Below are positions 10,656-21,812 of a DNA stretch of 64,000 nucleotides, one piece after another. Under the pieces are notes generated by a model. That model was not told the origin of the DNA. It ran no database searches and saw nothing but the letters and a program-made list of their open reading frames with translations. A program made the position numbers and the translations under genes. Origin of the DNA: Saposhnikovia divaricata (taxonomy: Eukaryota; Streptophyta; Magnoliopsida; Apiales; Apiaceae); the NCBI GenBank assembly GCA_036435485.1, contig CM071594.1:101335001-101399000 (forward strand), given 5' to 3'. The stretch's first letter is position 1, and every line of letters begins with the position of its first letter.

Positions 10656-13600
10656 TTCCAATTTATAACTGTTTATTAATAATTTAAAACATTTCATTTT
10701 TAAGTCCTTTATACTCACTGATAACAGATCAGCCCAGTATAAGGAATTTTTTAAAAACATCTTTAATTAATTAAGCCATTTTAATGAGCAACAATAAAAT
10801 AAAAAATAAAAAAAATTGAAACTCAGGGAAGCAATTGATATAAGGAATCATAGACAACAAAGCAATAAGATCTAACTAAGCATGACAAGGTTTAGCAAAA
10901 TTGAACATATATCAATTAACAAGGAACATTTATCAATTAAGGAACAAAGCAATTGTTAAGATTCTAGGAATTTAACAGCAATTTATATAATAATTCTGGA
11001 ATAAAGGAATCTGAAGTTCAAGGGAAGATTTGAGCAATACATTGGTTGTAAACAAATGAAAAGTCGTTAGTTAATAAAGAATAAAACAAGGGTTTAGGAT
11101 TCTAGAATTTAATTCAAGGGTTATAAAGTTTGATTATGCTGGTATAGCTTAAAGGAGTAAGCATAAGGAAAAGACTAAGTTAAAACAAGGCATGAATTAT
11201 AAGTCAGGAATTATGGTTCAACAGGAAACATGATAATTAATAGGGTACATAAGTTAAATAATGATTCATAAGGATAAGTAAGGCACGGGTGTTTGAACAA
11301 TAATTTATATGGAATGACCAATAAGGTATAAAGAGTTCAACAATAATTAAAAAGGAATGACAGTGAAGTATAAGAGTTTAAACAACAATTCTTAAGCAGT
11401 TCAAGAAATATGAATTTCAAAACAAGATTCGAGTCCATATAAACAAATGAAAGAGGTGTAGACTATGAACCCGAATTGGAAGAAACCTTACAATAAATAA
11501 ATACTGACTCACACCATTCAAAATAAATATGAAGGAAATAAACGCTTGCAAGAAAGGATTCGAAGGAATATATATAAATAACACAAGATGATTCACATCA
11601 CTTGAACGATAAGTGGGGGATAGTATACTTGCCTCAATACATGAAGTTTCCAATTCCAATATCTCAACTCTTTACTCTCTTTGTACATCAGTCTCTATTT
11701 CTTATTGGCTGGTTTTGTACCCGGTCATCCATTCTTCTTTCTTTATCACTAGTCAGCTTCTACATGCGCACTCACTCGTCTACTTCGGTGAATAACTCGT
11801 TCCTCAGAATTTCCACCTTTACGTACAGTGGCTCTAAATCTACCTTTTACTGGTACCTATATCAAAATAAAGTACTACTTCAGTACGCTTATAACCGTAA
11901 CCGTCTAACTCTGTTCTACCCGAATGCGTCCTAATACGATTTACAATTAACACATATAGTTCATACAAATCATATTCTTGAAATAATAACATATAATCAC
12001 ATACGCCCTGAGCACGTATTATTATCTCACACTTATATCTTGTACTACGTATATCACATCAGTTTACACATAATTCTTATTAAATTATTATAACAATTAT
12101 AAAATAATTCTAATAAAAATTGGACAGCACTTCCTCTAAAATATGACCTAACCTGTCAGAAATACTATTAATCCAATCAACAATCAAATATCCCTGGCTT
12201 CGATACAATACACAATCATATCCCTTTATACTAATGTACCTCAATTGTACATCTCTAACAATCCATAAACTTAATTCATAACGTACATAATGGTAGCTTT
12301 CGCAAACCATGTCACCATATGTACATTCCACTTTAGTACTTAAAATCCCGCTACTACTCTTAATAGCAATTATAATTATAATTATTACTACAACACTATA
12401 TACGAGTCATAAAGCAGATAACATGTCCATTAATCAATTAACAATCATCAAAATAAATAAGTTAACACTTAACACTTAAATCAATAAATTTCTTTATAGC
12501 AATAGAATAACTTCCAAAATCCGAGTTTATGAAGCGATGATCGTTTACATTTACAAGTCTAATAACCATAAACATAGTAACATAAAGTGATAATATTCCC
12601 TAATTACCCATATGCAACCATATTAATAAATCAACCCACTCTTTACATAATATAACTCAAATTTAATCAGAAATATAAACTAACAAAATGGAAATTCTCA
12701 GAAACAAGTAAATAACTCACACACGGGTAGTTTATTCCTTTATCAACATCAGACAATCACCAAAATACTAAAATTACTTAACTACAATTCTTTTATATTA
12801 AGCTTGCATCTAAATATTAAACTGGTAACCGAAATTTAAACAAAACCACATAAACGAAACACGGAAATCAGATTACTAGGTAATTAGCACATGATAATAT
12901 TTACACAAGCATCAAAACTCCACACATTGGGCTAACAAGAGGATCCAGTTTGTAGCATTTAAACGAACTTAATCTATTAACAATTCCGCCAGATGCTTGC
13001 AGAACCGGGTGAATACATCCAACTCCCACCAATTCAAACTACACAAGCATTTTACAATCTGAAATTTGAGTGCTACCATGAAAATTCTAAAAATTTCAAC
13101 ATACCATACACGACTAGAAATTTAAAACTTAGATTTATATCATATATAGAAAAATTCGAACAGAACTAGCAAAAACCGATACCAAATATAACGCCTTAGA
13201 AATTTCGATTTTATTTAAAAATTATTTATTTATTATAAATTATGAATTATATTATGTGAATATTGTTGTAAAGGTGAAAAATATGTGAAGTTGTGTTTAT
13301 GTGTTTATATGATGATTTCTGTGAGCTTTGAAGGTCGATGTATTTTTATTTGTATTTTTTTTAGGATTTAAAAACATTTAAATCATGCATTTTTGATCCT
13401 CTGTAATTTTATAAAATTATCGGAGGAATTAAAAATAATGAAATCTTTTGTAATATTATCTTCATAATATTATTTAGTTTTTAAAATGGTTGGGTGAATT
13501 AATTTGGATGTTCCAGTATTTTAAAATTATTTTAAGAGTTTTATTGTATTTAAAGGATCAAAACTTGGAAAATTCTTATTTAATTCATTTTTGATCCGAA

Positions 13601-13916
13601 AAATATTTTAAAAATATGTGAGCGTTCGTAATTTTATATTCTTTATTTTTTTTAAAATGAAAAGTGTAATTTTTCCGAAGGTTTTATTTAATTGGATTTA
13701 TTATAATCGTTTATTAGATGTAATTGGGCCGGAATAAGTGGTAGGAGTGATATAAGAGTAATGGGCCAAGCCTATTTAGTAGAAAACACCACAGACGGGG
13801 GGGGGAAATTCTGGAAGCAAGGGGAGAAGTCGGTAAAAAAAAAAAAAAAGAGGGAAGAAAAGAAAAGGGGGAAGAAGAAGGAAGGATGGGGATTAATTGA
13901 AGATGTAGATATATAC

Positions 13917-14138
13917 ATATGTGTGTGTATAATACGCGTGTGTGTGTGGGTGTTACATAATCTGTGTGTGTGTGTGTTGTTTTGGGCAGCAACTGCAGAG
14001 ATGGGGGAAGGGGAAAGCGACCCCACCGCGCGGCAGTGGCGGCCGGCGGTGGTGGTGGCGAGTCGGAATGATGGCAGCAAGGGAAGGAGATGGCGAGGCA
14101 GCTAAGCAGGAAAGAAAAGGAGGGGGGCTGCCACGAGC

Positions 14139-14194
<56 letters not shown>
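13917..14194. repeat. (GT)n tract, GC-rich patch and (GA)26 microsatellite
   Basis: GT runs at about 13917-13980, a GC-rich GGCGGTGGTGG patch near 14030-14060, and a GA run at 14143-14194, all inside solo LTR Y. X has CA and GA-rich runs at the corresponding place on the opposite strand (18060-18260). Confidence 0.9.
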
Positions 14195-14198
<4 letters not shown>

Positions 14199-14940
14199 GG
14201 CGGGGAGTCGATTAATTCGGGAGGTATATTCTCGCATCTCCTTATCTATTTAATTTTCGTAGTTAATTAGTTGTAAATTTTGAGTTAATTGTTTTAATTT
14301 TTGTAGTTTAAATTCGGAAAGTATATAAATTATTGTGATTGTGGTAATTTAATTGTGATTTAATTATGAAGTTGTTGTAATTTAATTAGTTTAAATTTCA
14401 ATATCATTGTTGTAATTCAGTGGTTAATTCGGAGAATATAATTGTTTAGTATAGTGGTGGTTAAGTATAATTGTGATGAATGTTAGTTGTTAATCGTTAT
14501 TACGTAGTAAGTGAAGTTATAATTTCGAAAGTTGAACTTGGGAGATTTTGATGGATGTCGGGAGTTATATGGTTTTATTAAGTTATAAATGTTATGTGTT
14601 ATAGGTCGCAAAATCGTATTTGCTAAGTGCTTACCTGTTAAATTCTTGGTGGTAAATTATATGTGGTCGAGTAATTTTGATTAAGAAATTATATGGATGT
14701 ACTAGTCGGTAAATGCTTATATGCTAAATGGTATTAAATCGAGTCATAGTATTTGATGACTTTAATAATTATGAATATGATATGTTATGTGTGTACGTGG
14801 GTCAATGGTAAGTATGAGAATATGTGATACATGTTAAATGTTAGAATTTTATAATGATTAGAATTGTGCTAGGGGTTATGAGAAGATCACAAGTTTTTAA
14901 ATGTCAATATTTAAAGGACTTGTGTAATTCTTTTCGACTA

Positions 14941-15140
14941 ATCCCTAGGGCTTACGAATATCTATGATTAGCTATCACGAGTATAATTAATATACTTGAG
15001 TGATGTGATCATTGATATAGCGTAAGTAATAGTTAATGCTAGGGGTTGTTCCCTAGGGCTTACGAATATCAATGATTGGTTGTCACGTGTATCATTAAAA
15101 TGCGTGAGAAATACGATCATTGGTGTAGCGTAAGTAGTAG
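14941..15140. repeat. tandem repeat of about 105 bp with internal dyads
   Basis: Two units, each opening with CCCTAGGGCTTACGAATATC and closing with ATAGCGTAAGTA or GTAGCGTAAGTA. Within each unit, CTTACG...ATGATT and ATCATTG...CGTAAG are roughly inverted, so each unit could fold. Inside solo LTR Y. Confidence 0.8.
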
Positions 15141-16786
15141 TGTTAATGTAAATCATTATGTGCTAGGTGGCGCATGTCTGGGCGGGTACTTTTCTTATTT
15201 GTTTACTTTTATGTTGCTGTAAGTTGAGGCAGCTTTATTTTTGCAAAAACAGGGTTGAATTGTATTTAAGGGGCTGTGCCCATAGTCCGATAAACGAATA
15301 CTTCATGCCGAAATTTTCTAAAAATCCCCTGCAAATTTATTTAAAAGTCTATTTGAGTTATTTGATTTCAAGGCTTGAAAGTATGTTATGATTTTTAAAC
15401 GGTTAAGTATATGTATCATTGGATTATTTCGAGAATATATGGTGGTTTTAAATATTAAGTGGTTGTGTTGTTTTGAAATGGTTATGTGATGTGTTTATGT
15501 GACTTAGTTGATTACAGTAAAACTATTGTGTGAATATGAATGAGTATGTCTATATGTATTGTGTATGTAAGCGTTATAGGACGCGCATGGGTAGAATAGA
15601 GCAAATGATAAGGTTTTGCTTGAATTAGTACTGAAACCGTATTTGACCTTGTAAAGGTTCGGATAGGAGACCTGGTCAAAAACATTGCGCGGGTAGACGG
15701 AATAATGAACAGAAGGACAAGTGTCAAAGTTGACGGATGTATAAACGTGGAAGGTGGTGAGACATGAAGTAGAAATGAAGGTGGGACCAATTAAGAGACT
15801 AGCAAGTAAAGAATAGAGTTGGAAGTAAAGTGAGTCATGGATCGATGTATACGATCGAGAACTTCATATAACAAGGCAAGTGTTTGCTTTTCACTTATTG
15901 TTCAAGTGATGCGAATTCAATACCTTAGTTATTTATGATGGATTGGTTAAGTATGTTGGACAGTGATGTACTTGTTCATTAGCGTGAAATCAACTGTTTT
16001 CTTCACCCATACTCCAACACTAAGTTTTTCAAAGAATCTTACCGATAGTCTTTTTCCCCAAATTATTTTATTCCTGGAAGGTTAAAGCCTCCTTAGTGGA
16101 AGACATTTCTTTTGTTTCTATGAAAGTGTACAAGAAGCTCTCTTAATAGAGAGAATTCAAGTTTTAAATTCCTGTTAATACCTGTTAATGAAATTTCTGA
16201 TTTTTAGCATAATTTCTCCAGTGAACCCCTCCTTGAAAATGTTTTCTTCAAACTAATTTACTATTGATCATCCTGTAATTATTGTTACAAATAGACGTTT
16301 AAACTGTTTTACTCGCTTAGGTTGATTCAAATCTTACCAGGTGTTGAAAGATTTTATTAAATGCATAGTGCTTGATTGTGCCCCTGCTCTGACTTAGAAT
16401 TTCAACTGTTGAAAATCTTGTTGTGATTATATCTTTTATTTCTGCTCAAGCGAACTCTCTCTTTAGGCAAGTCAATGATGTTATGCCCCGATTACATTTA
16501 ACTATTTTGTCAATGTGTATTCAAAATGTTAATCTTTATATTCTCCACCCCCGTTTACTATCGAACTCATCGATATCTATTGAAGATCTTGATTATTCGG
16601 TTATCACCCTGTATTGTATCGAACTTGTCGATACTAGATGATATAAATTGCTCCCCTGTTGATTCTTCAATTATGAGTTGTTGTCCTGGAACGTGAGTTT
16701 TCCAGTCAGTTGGTTGACAAAGGTTGTCGATTGTTCCGACACCTAATGCGTTTGACTTGGAATTGGAAATGTTTTTTTTTAAAACG

Positions 16787-16860
16787 GATGTCCCTTCGGG
16801 GAGACCATATTATGGTCAACAGATGTCCCTTCGGGGAGACCAGATTAATGGTCAGAAGTT
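16787..16860. repeat. direct repeat, two copies (GATGTCCCTTCGGGGAGACC)
   Basis: Two near-identical units about 37 bases apart, inside solo LTR Y. Each contains CCCTTCGGGG, which can form a small hairpin. Confidence 0.85.
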
Positions 16861-19430
16861 AAGGCCAATGTGTGCCATGGATCCAATTAAGGACATTGCT
16901 GTGTGCGTTTGTCCGGGGTTAGTGCGTGACTGATCAGCAGCCTAACCTTAATGTTTTTTTTTTGTAAATAATAAAAATCCAATTCTAATCTATACTTTGA
17001 GATTGAGTTGTTTGAGACCTGATTCTCTTGAAGCCATTTCGATTATATCTTGTTATCAGAACTTTTATCAGTTCCATTGTTGATGCTCCTACTTTTAGTG
17101 GAGCCATGTCGGTTATCTTGTCGGTGCTATATTTAAGTTCTTTAGCTGCTTCTTTCGCAGCACATGTTGATTAAACCTTGTTTTTCCAGATTTTATAAAC
17201 TGCTGTTGATATATTGTATCACTATTTGCACTTGCTGAGCATTGTTGGCTCACTCTTGCTTTGATGTTTATTCTCCCCAGATAATAGCGATGATTAGTGG
17301 GCCTAGTGGTCAGTTTTTATTGCTCTTCCAGCAGCGAGAGGAGAGGTTCGGGTTGAGGATTCCGTCAGTGGCGTGGGAATTCGTCAAGGTTAAATAGTTA
17401 GTTTAACAGTGATCTTATTTAGAAAAAAATATTTGTATAACATTTTTTTTATTCAGAGGTTGGTTGTACTATTGTAATTTGATAGTTGTTTCATATCATA
17501 ACCTGTATGCGATCTTGGTTAAGGGGTTTTATTGTTAGATTATGATGTTCATATCCAGGGTTGTATAATATTGTTTTTGGTTGGTGGCCCCATATCTGTA
17601 CCCCGGATTTTGGGATGCTACACCAAAACTCGAAACAAAAAAAATCATTCTATACAAAATCACATAACAACTCGGCCACAAAACAGCAGGGCCACAATGC
17701 AGCAGAACTTCAAACATACCCACAATACAATCCCGGTTGTACCAACATAACAATATACACACACCCATCGTTTAATAACATACACACCACTGCTGTTATC
17801 CACCAGAACTCGCCACACCCCACTGAAGTAAACCCCAAAAACCAGAACAATCAACAACAACCATAATCCATGACCACCCATTCTGAATTTCTGAGTTTCG
17901 ACAACAATCGATTCATTACAGCAGAAAAACCCCAATATTGAACCACAAAATTCGCACACCCGGTACATACACGCTGCAACACAGCACTAAGACTAGCTTG
18001 CAGTCGACTTACCCCCAGGAAATGAGAACTATTCGTACCAGCAACACAGGAAACTCACCCCACTGCTCACACACACACGCACACCGATTACACACACTCA
18101 CGCCACTTACACACACAGCAGCGCAACCCACACACCATATATACACGAGTAGAGAGCAAGGCAGAGGAGAGGGAGAGATTTGAGTGAAAAGGGAGATAGA
18201 AGAGGGAGGTCGAGAGAGATTAAACGAGAAAGAGAGGGAGAGGCGAGGGAGAGATTGAGAACTCAGGAGAGAGTTCGAGAATTTCATAGAAGGATTGGGA
18301 AATTGCCACACAAAAAAAAAATAGCTGATAGAACAAATTAGGGATTTTAAGGAATTGAGGGGGGGAAATGGTGGGCATATGGGAAATTAATAATGTTGAA
18401 ATATACTTTTTAAACAATTAAATACCCTCTTTTAAAATTCGAAATTTAATATAAAATTCTAAAAATAAAATTTTCTCATTTTTGAATTAAAGAGTATAAA
18501 ATTACGGACACTCTCATATTTTTAAAATATTTTTAGGATAAAAAATGAATTAAATATGAATTTTACAAATAATAATCCTTTAAATGCAATAAAACTTTTA
18601 AAATCATTTTAAAATAATTAAACACTCAAAATAATTCACCCAATAATTTTAAAAAATAAATAAATATACAAATATGATATTGCAAAAGATTCCAGGATTT
18701 TTAAATAATCCTATGATTTTATAAAAAAACATTCAAAGATTAGTAATGCATAATTTAAATAGAGTTTAAATCATAAAAATTCAAATAAAAATACACGGAG
18801 TCACATTTCACATATACATCATCATATAAGCACATAAATATGATATCACACATTATTCACATAATATAATCCACATTTAAAAATAAATAATTATTTATAA
18901 ATACGAAATTTTCCATGGCGTTATAACCAGCCTCCAAATCATCACCATATGACCAACAACTCTACTCCTTCATCATCCTAATATCTGTTTGCCTCCTCCG
19001 GCCCCGCAGGGGCATCAACGAGCCTAAACGGAAAACGAATCGGAATATTAGGCTTGAATTAGGGATTTCAAATCCGCGAATTAAATCGAAAATCGGGAAA
19101 TATGAATGTGTAGAGAATCGAATTGCGATTCTAGTGATATATAGAACGTGATTGTAAAGTTCGTAATGTGGACGAAAAAAGAGAAACAAATATCGTGCCG
19201 GAATCGCCATTATCGGGGAGCTCTGGAGACGACGATGCTGACGTAAGATACGTCCTTCCAACATGCGAATGTGCTGATACACATGTTCCAAATGCGTATC
19301 TCACGCAACTGTAGCATCTGCCCACTAGCGATAAGATGACGTCAGGTGACGTCAACACGCCTGTCACAAATGCGTATCACCAGATGCGTTTCCCCAGAAG
19401 GCGTATCTAGCCTTGTCACTCCACTGTTAT

Positions 19431-19490
19431 TAGCGTGTCTGCAGGACACTCCTCCACCAGTAGCGTATCTGGAGGACACTCCTCCACCAT
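19431..19490. repeat. 30-bp tandem repeat in the Mutator-like element
   Basis: Two adjacent 30-base units starting TAGCGTGTCT and TAGCGTATCT and sharing GGACACTCCTCCACCA. A third unit begins TAGCGCATCC. Subterminal tandem repeats are common in Mutator-like elements. Confidence 0.85.
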
Positions 19491-19926
19491 TAGCGCATCC
19501 CGTGGGTATTTAGGACCGCCCAAGTTGGCGGTGGGTATTTTGGTAATGGGAAGGGGAAAATGAGGTATTTTGGGTCATCACCCATTATAATATAACATAT
19601 ACAATCAAATATTTTAACTTAATAAGCATATTTAAATTAATATTGTAATATTGTCAGGATTAAAATATTTATTTTTTTATTTATAATTTAGCTTAATTAT
19701 TACTATTTCGGTATTTTATATTTCAAATTATTATTTCTTAATGTGTGTTGAAGCTATAAAATTTATGTACTATACATTGCAATAATATTGAAATATCATT
19801 CAATTTATAATATTAAATAATTAATTTATCATTACTAATATTATATTATATATTTTTTATTAATAATTTTATGTTAAAACAAAAACTATAATATACCCGT
19901 ATGCATATCGCGGACTATAATCTAGT

Positions 19927-20473
19927 GTTAAAAAGGAACGGCACAATCCGAAAACGAAAATGCTAAGAACTGAACTGTACCATATAGCAGACAGCAGTCA
20001 TGATTCACTCGCTATTAGCGTCCTATTTAACTTGTTCTATTTAAAATGATCATAATTGATTTGAAATTTATTTATTATTTAATTGAGAAGATTTATATTA
20101 TAAAAAAATATATTTAGTTTACTTTCACATTTATTTTTCAGAACTGATACGCAGTAAAATTTTGCATTTCACGCTATATGATCTACATATAGTTTTCCTT
20201 CCATATATGTACTATTGAGCCTGTTTGGCTCAACTTAATTTAAGTCCTTTTGGACTTATATTCGGATAAAAATTTCATATTTTGATAATTTTTTTTATAC
20301 AAGTATTTAATGTATGTTTGAGATTCTATAAGTTACAAAAAAAAGTAACTCTTTTTCAGAAAAAAAAATTAGGAATATCTATTGTACTTGTACACATTGA
20401 TCCATTTAGTGCTTAGTAACTTGGTATTTACCCACAAAAAAAAAAAAAAAAAAAGTAAACAATGGTATCCTTA
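19927..20473. other. AT-rich intergenic stretch without a gene
   Basis: No coding frame. A piece at 20219-20260 (GCCTGTTTGGCTCAACTTAA) resembles the end of an hAT-type MITE, but I found no second terminus. A poly-A run lies near 20438-20453. Confidence 0.5.
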
Positions 20474-20849
20474 GAGCATCTCCAATGCTATTATGTAAAT
20501 TGATTAGCTAAAATAATATATAATAATTAGCTATATTATAGATGATGAAAAAGTGAGCTCCAATGTTGTTAGCTATATTTCAAAAACAATATTTTACTAT
20601 TATAATTATTGAAGGGAGATGAGTTGGATTTGAAAAAAGTGTAAAATATTAATATAAAATTGGAGGGAGATGATGTGGCCATTTATAGATAATGGTAGTG
20701 GATCAACAAATATAGAAGACCAAGTGAGATTATCTAAAATTTTTATTGCTAAGAGATTATGGTTGGAGAAGGTAATTATGTATATGGGTTAGCTATATGA
20801 AATGCCAACTAGGATTTAGCTAACAAGTTTGTTTGGGTTGAAGATGCTC
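20474..20849. mobile_element. MITE with GAGCATCTCC termini (PIF/Harbinger Tourist-like), 376 bp
   Basis: The left end is GAGCATCTCCAATGC and the right end is GGTTGAAGATGCTC, an imperfect inverted repeat. The flanking 3-bp duplication is TTA (20471-20473 and 20850-20852). The terminus and TSD fit Tourist-like MITEs mobilised by PIF/Harbinger transposases. Internal repeats of TTAGCTA occur near both ends. No coding capacity. Confidence 0.85.
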
Positions 20850-20852
20850 TTA

Positions 20853-21179
20853 TATGCTATATATCTCAGTTAATCACGAAACCAACCAAACCAAACCAAA
20901 CCAAAAGAAAAAAAAACAGCCAAATAAAGCATAGCATTGAAAACCAGATCTTCTCTTACCTTAGACGAGTATCCGTGCAATTATATATTAATCCACAAAA
21001 TAAAATTTTAATTTATGAAATACGAGTAGCAAGGCAGCAAATTCATTCTCTTCTACAATCTTGTTTATCCACTATATACTGAATAAATATCTCCCTTGTC
21101 TCAATTTCACCCCTTCTACACTGTATCTTCGTATGCTATTGTGTTTCCATCTTGAATTTAGCTGTGAATACAGGCCTTA
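20853..21179. other. gene-free spacer downstream of the RING gene
   Basis: AT-rich sequence with an AACCAAACCAAACCAAACC stretch (about 20880-20905). No coding frame or repeat structure beyond this. The 3' end of the RING transcript probably lies in or just above this stretch. Confidence 0.4.
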
Positions 21180-21812
21180 GATAAGATCTTGATGAATATC
21201 AAAGCTCCCCCTACGTCATTCGATGTTTAATAACTGGGAAATGATCAATTACAGAACCTGTAAGCAATACCGGGTTTGTATCAGTAATCGCACAAGGGCA
21301 GGCAGCAGCATAAACATTAACTTCTGATATACCAGCATAATTTTAGTGAGAAACCTTGATGAATTTAAATGCAACAGAATGCAATTGCTAGTTTACCGCA
21401 CTAGTATGCAACAATGCTACAATCGGGAAGAGCATTCAACACTATCTTCAAATTAAAAAAAAAAAAAAAAGAAGCTATTATCTTTCCTTTTTAGAAAATA
21501 GTATGGAAGAACAATCTTAGGACGGGCTGAAGACATATGAAATATGATATATAACAAATTTCACATCAAAAGTTGTTGCAACTGTTTGTAAAGAGCATTC
21601 ATGGAACCGGATGAGGTATTCAATTTAATCAATTAATATTGCAGTCAGAATTGCCATATCAGAATCAGACTTGTGGAGTAAAAAGCTAGAGTTAGTGACG
21701 GTGCCAATAAAAGAAAAACATCTGTCTCGTGTCATTTGTGCAAGTAAACACAGGAAACATACATGCCTCACAAGCAGGAGTTCGTTCCTCTGCGGGGCCA
21801 CACAGTAATAGC

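Larger units (their letters stand above)
13187..17622 (+). mobile_element. solo LTR Y of a Ty3-type element, plus strand, inserted in X
   Basis: It starts TATAACGCC and ends GATGCTACA. The perfect target duplication CCAAA (13182-13186 and 17623-17627) is made from X sequence, so X was there first. Length is 4436 bp. The first 450 bp match the start of X in inverted orientation. Its contents include a (GT)n/(GA)n block with a GC-rich patch (13920-14194), a 105-bp tandem dyad repeat (14941-15140) and a two-copy 21-base repeat (16787-16860). No internal retroelement sequence remains. The ORFs of about 60-114 residues here follow simple repeats and are not credible. Confidence 0.88.
9547..18925 (-). 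mobile_element. solo LTR X of a Ty3-type element, minus strand, split by solo LTR Y
   Basis: On the minus strand it begins TATAACGCC (end at 18925) and finishes CGTAACA (9547). The 5-bp duplication ACCAG is perfect (9542-9546 and 18926-18930). Without the inserted Y it is about 4.94 kb. No PBS, PPT or internal region remains, so it is a solo LTR left by recombination. Its sequence matches Y over several blocks in opposite orientation, for example the CAAGAGTGAGCCAA block (9970-10010, against 17230-17275 in Y). It has long poly-purine/pyrimidine and CA/TA runs. The 60-110 residue frames within it are not genes. Confidence 0.88.
9318..19583. mobile_element. non-autonomous Mutator-like element (about 0.88 kb core) carrying nested LTR insertions
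   Basis: A perfect 9-bp target duplication ATTATAATA lies at 9309-9317 and 19584-19592. The ends are inverted repeats sharing ATGACC-AAAATACCTCA, with further inner similarity (CCACGGGATGCGCTA in both arms). A 9-bp duplication and a GGG/GAG-start terminus fit Mutator-like elements. With the LTR insertion removed the core is about 882 bp. No transposase is present. The right arm holds 30-bp tandem units at 19431-19490. Parts of the core are GC-richer than the flanks, so captured host sequence is possible, but I see no recognisable gene. Confidence 0.8.
9095..19926 (+). mobile_element. candidate small Helitron, expanded by nested insertions
   Basis: The 5' end reads A then TCTATATATATTATAAAAAG and the 3' end reads ATAATCTAGT then G. 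These match the TC start, CTRR end and A/T insertion site of plant Helitrons. About 15 bases before the 3' end is an imperfect hairpin around ACCCGTATGCATATCGCGG, a common Helitron terminal feature. Removing the Mutator-like insertion leaves about 557 bp, a normal size for a non-autonomous copy without Rep/helicase. The termini are short, so the call depends on the family match and is inference. It begins three bases after another Helitron-like 3' end. Confidence 0.6.

Noticed and set aside
11417..12331. Frames of 73-110 residues on both strands
   Set aside because: Inside solo LTR X, no recognisable domain, AT-rich codon use, and no counterpart in Y.
13714..14253. Several overlapping frames of 92-114 residues on both strands
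   Set aside because: They follow GT, GA and poly-A simple repeats inside solo LTR Y and exist in opposite frames at once.
17532..18417. Overlapping frames rich in His, Thr, Ser or Cys
   Set aside because: CA/GT and GA-rich tracts in solo LTR X and in the Y/X junction; no domain, and frames cross the 17622 insertion border.
9547..18925. A large hairpin or inverted segmental duplication
   Set aside because: The inverted similarity is explained by two solo LTRs of one family in opposite orientation, each with its own perfect target duplication.
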